From positions 1 through 15,979 of the forward strand of contig JAEXGM010000180.1 of the NCBI GenBank assembly GCA_023450835.1: a DNA stretch of 15,979 nucleotides. The letters are read 5' to 3'. The number at the start of each line of letters is the position of its first letter. Within the stretch, counting starts at the first letter, position 1. The notes under the pieces are model-generated. The model searched no databases, had not been told where the DNA came from, and was given only the letters and a program-made list of their open reading frames with translations. Shown one piece after another: positions 15,601 to 15,979 of the stretch. The position numbers and the translations under genes are program-made. This DNA is from Bacillota bacterium (GTDB lineage: Bacteria; Bacillota; Clostridia; Lachnospirales; Lachnospiraceae).

Positions 15601-15956
15601 GGAGACTTTATTCCAGCGGTCCCGGAATCTATCTGAACCAGTTGGTATCTAATATTTTAGGTATCCGCTTCCTGACAGATTCCCTGATTATAGACCCCGT
15701 ACTTCCTGACAGCCTTAATGGATTAAAGCTGAACTTCAATTGTTTTGATAAGGACTTGGAATTCTGTTATCATATCACCAAAAATAACGATAAAAATGTA
15801 AATCTTCCAAAAGACAGAATCACTGTTCATATTGACGGTAACCCCGTTTCCGGAGAGACCATTTTAAATCCTTACCGCGAAGGTGGCTTAAAGATCAAGA
15901 AAGAACTTCTCGAAAAGACAAATGGCCGCATTGATATCTTTGTCACACTTTCTTAA
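12606..15956 (+). CDS. GH94 phosphorylase, probable 1,2-beta-oligoglucan phosphorylase
   Basis: Large cytoplasmic phosphorylase of 1116 residues with no signal peptide. A long beta-sandwich N-terminal part (about 1-570) precedes an (alpha/alpha)6 catalytic barrel (about 595-1030) and a C-terminal beta cap. Barrel motifs include WWYTHNAMIHF (607-617), GGAAWGTRD (627-635), GEWPQWFMFDRY (669-680) and YAGGDWDDTLQ (752-762), where D759 corresponds to the catalytic acid of the WND motif of GH94 phosphorylases. Length and motifs fit 1,2-beta-oligoglucan phosphorylase (SOGP; known from Listeria innocua and Lachnoclostridium phytofermentans), which releases glucose-1-phosphate from beta-1,2-glucooligosaccharides; cellobiose phosphorylases are much shorter (about 800). 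I chose the ATG at 12606 (AAAGGA 10 bases upstream) over a TTG at 12573. The gene diverges from the importer operon, sharing its control region. GH94 is near certain; the exact substrate is inferred. Confidence 0.88.
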   Translation: MNLTDNLIELKAGKTSYRFLPTGDIFEFNHNGIMLNGFHGNSKDGSPSNIYLRIYKENTVTAYPLLGIRSHSELEKGNNSLKFIGKAEDVSYEIVFYAKEGLWFWDIALKGTNETVDILYGQDIGVASSGAVLTNELYAAQYLGHSIFSSENGYTICSRQNQDQGGVYPYLRQGSLGTSVIHYSTDGMQFFKTSYKDTDIPAALTEDLPDVNYQYEFSYTALQTEKFNLDSDKKLAFYGFAAENHADAITSLEYDTEIKSAYQTLEEDSYTSCPLVTLKKEFGATYSSPSLSTEDINVLFPSRILEERDGETLLSFFTKDHSHIVTKEKELHMERPHGTIFISCPGELEEESVNGSWTDAQGAISSTAYMYGLFNGQTVLGNTSFHKFLSTSRGLLNIQKNCGQHLYIKLNGTYRLLTLPALFEMGMNYARWYYVLEDDLLRITSYTAAHKPYVVLEVTSQKEKSYDFILTNQLVLGENEHTKDVAFTKTQDGLRFTGISTEYQDLNYNMFFTAATWQTSDDRIFFEDGLSRDDTFLTITINETSSFQCIIASSLTGEEVLSAPVIDFEAEKAAVLDYYRNLNRGFKLSTDSKEEDTRVKILNETAWWYTHNAMIHFASPHGLEQPGGAAWGTRDVCQGPMEYFLMTQNYDLAGKVLLNIFSHQSHSSGEWPQWFMFDRYTMDAGECHGDVVFWPLKCIGDYLEASGDYALLHKEIPYTDIAEQPYTLLHHIKRAFEAVKMRFIGNTGLITYAGGDWDDTLQPVDPKMREHLVSSWTVALAFQTLRRLGTMLKDTDSNFAEKLSESAQKIADDFQSLLIKDGIIPGFVQYNNNEITYMLHPVDKETGINYRLLPMTRSIIAELVSPEQAKLNMQTIDKELKFPDGVHLMNRPARYSGGVSKLFKRAEQAANVGREISLEYIHAHIRYLEACAKIGDSTTAWDSLFTINPILIKESVPSACLRQSNLYFSSSDGSFTDRYDFAENFDKLKTGSIPVKGGWRLYSSGPGIYLNQLVSNILGIRFLTDSLIIDPVLPDSLNGLKLNFNCFDKDLEFCYHITKNNDKNVNLPKDRITVHIDGNPVSGETILNPYREGGLKIKKELLEKTNGRIDIFVTLS

Positions 15957-15968
15957 CAGAAAAGTGTG
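15944..15968 (+). terminator. Hairpin overlapping the phosphorylase stop codon
   Basis: CACACTTT (15944-15951) pairs with AAAGTGTG (15961-15968) around a short loop that contains the TAA stop codon. Only AATTATTGAAA follows before the window ends, so the U-tract is weak. It may be the phosphorylase terminator, but sequence beyond the window is needed to decide. Confidence 0.45.
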
Positions 15969-15979
15969 AATTATTGAAA

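Overview
The window looks like chromosomal DNA of a low-GC, Gram-positive Clostridia member, most likely a Lachnospiraceae relative of Lachnoclostridium. This is inferred from strong AGGAGG-type ribosome binding sites, AT-rich spacers, near-consensus sigma-A promoters, a VanRS-like two-component pair and a LplB/YtcP-type sugar importer. No rRNA, tRNA, phage, transposase gene or CRISPR array is visible.

Layout: Positions 1-384 hold no convincing gene but contain a very large, almost perfect inverted repeat (263-339). A VanS-like kinase (385-1479) and VanR-like regulator (1472-2161) follow on the minus strand. A 64-residue two-helix membrane protein (2330-2524, minus) has its own promoter. A gene-free stretch (2525-2887) contains a possible plus-strand structured RNA ending in a strong, roughly bidirectional terminator.

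From 12199 down to 2888 all genes lie on the minus strand, in transcription order: two permeases of a CUT1 sugar ABC importer (LplB-like, LplC/YtcP-like), a large lipoprotein solute-binding protein, a LacI-family regulator, an endonuclease/exonuclease/phosphatase-fold enzyme, a YoaK/DUF1275 membrane protein, and a large GH3 beta-glucosidase with reversed domain order plus a C-terminal carbohydrate-binding-like domain. Diverging from the permeases is one plus-strand gene (12606-15956), a GH94-type phosphorylase of about 1116 residues that resembles 1,2-beta-oligoglucan phosphorylase (SOGP).

How the genes fit together: SOGP, a GH3 beta-glucosidase, an oligosaccharide importer without its own ATPase and a LacI regulator are together the expected parts of an intracellular beta-1,2-glucooligosaccharide (sophorooligosaccharide) pathway, comparable to the Listeria innocua lin1839-lin1841 locus. 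The importer would bring in oligosaccharides, SOGP would release glucose-1-phosphate by phosphorolysis, and GH3 would hydrolyse the short remainders. The 407-base divergent spacer (12200-12605) has two perfect consensus promoters (TTGACA-17-TATAAT), one each way, each followed by a related CG-centred palindrome inside the transcribed leader, so one LacI-type repressor (or CcpA) could control both arms. The substrate is inferred from family and context, not shown by the sequence. The EEP enzyme and YoaK protein have no obvious role in the pathway and are the least explained members.
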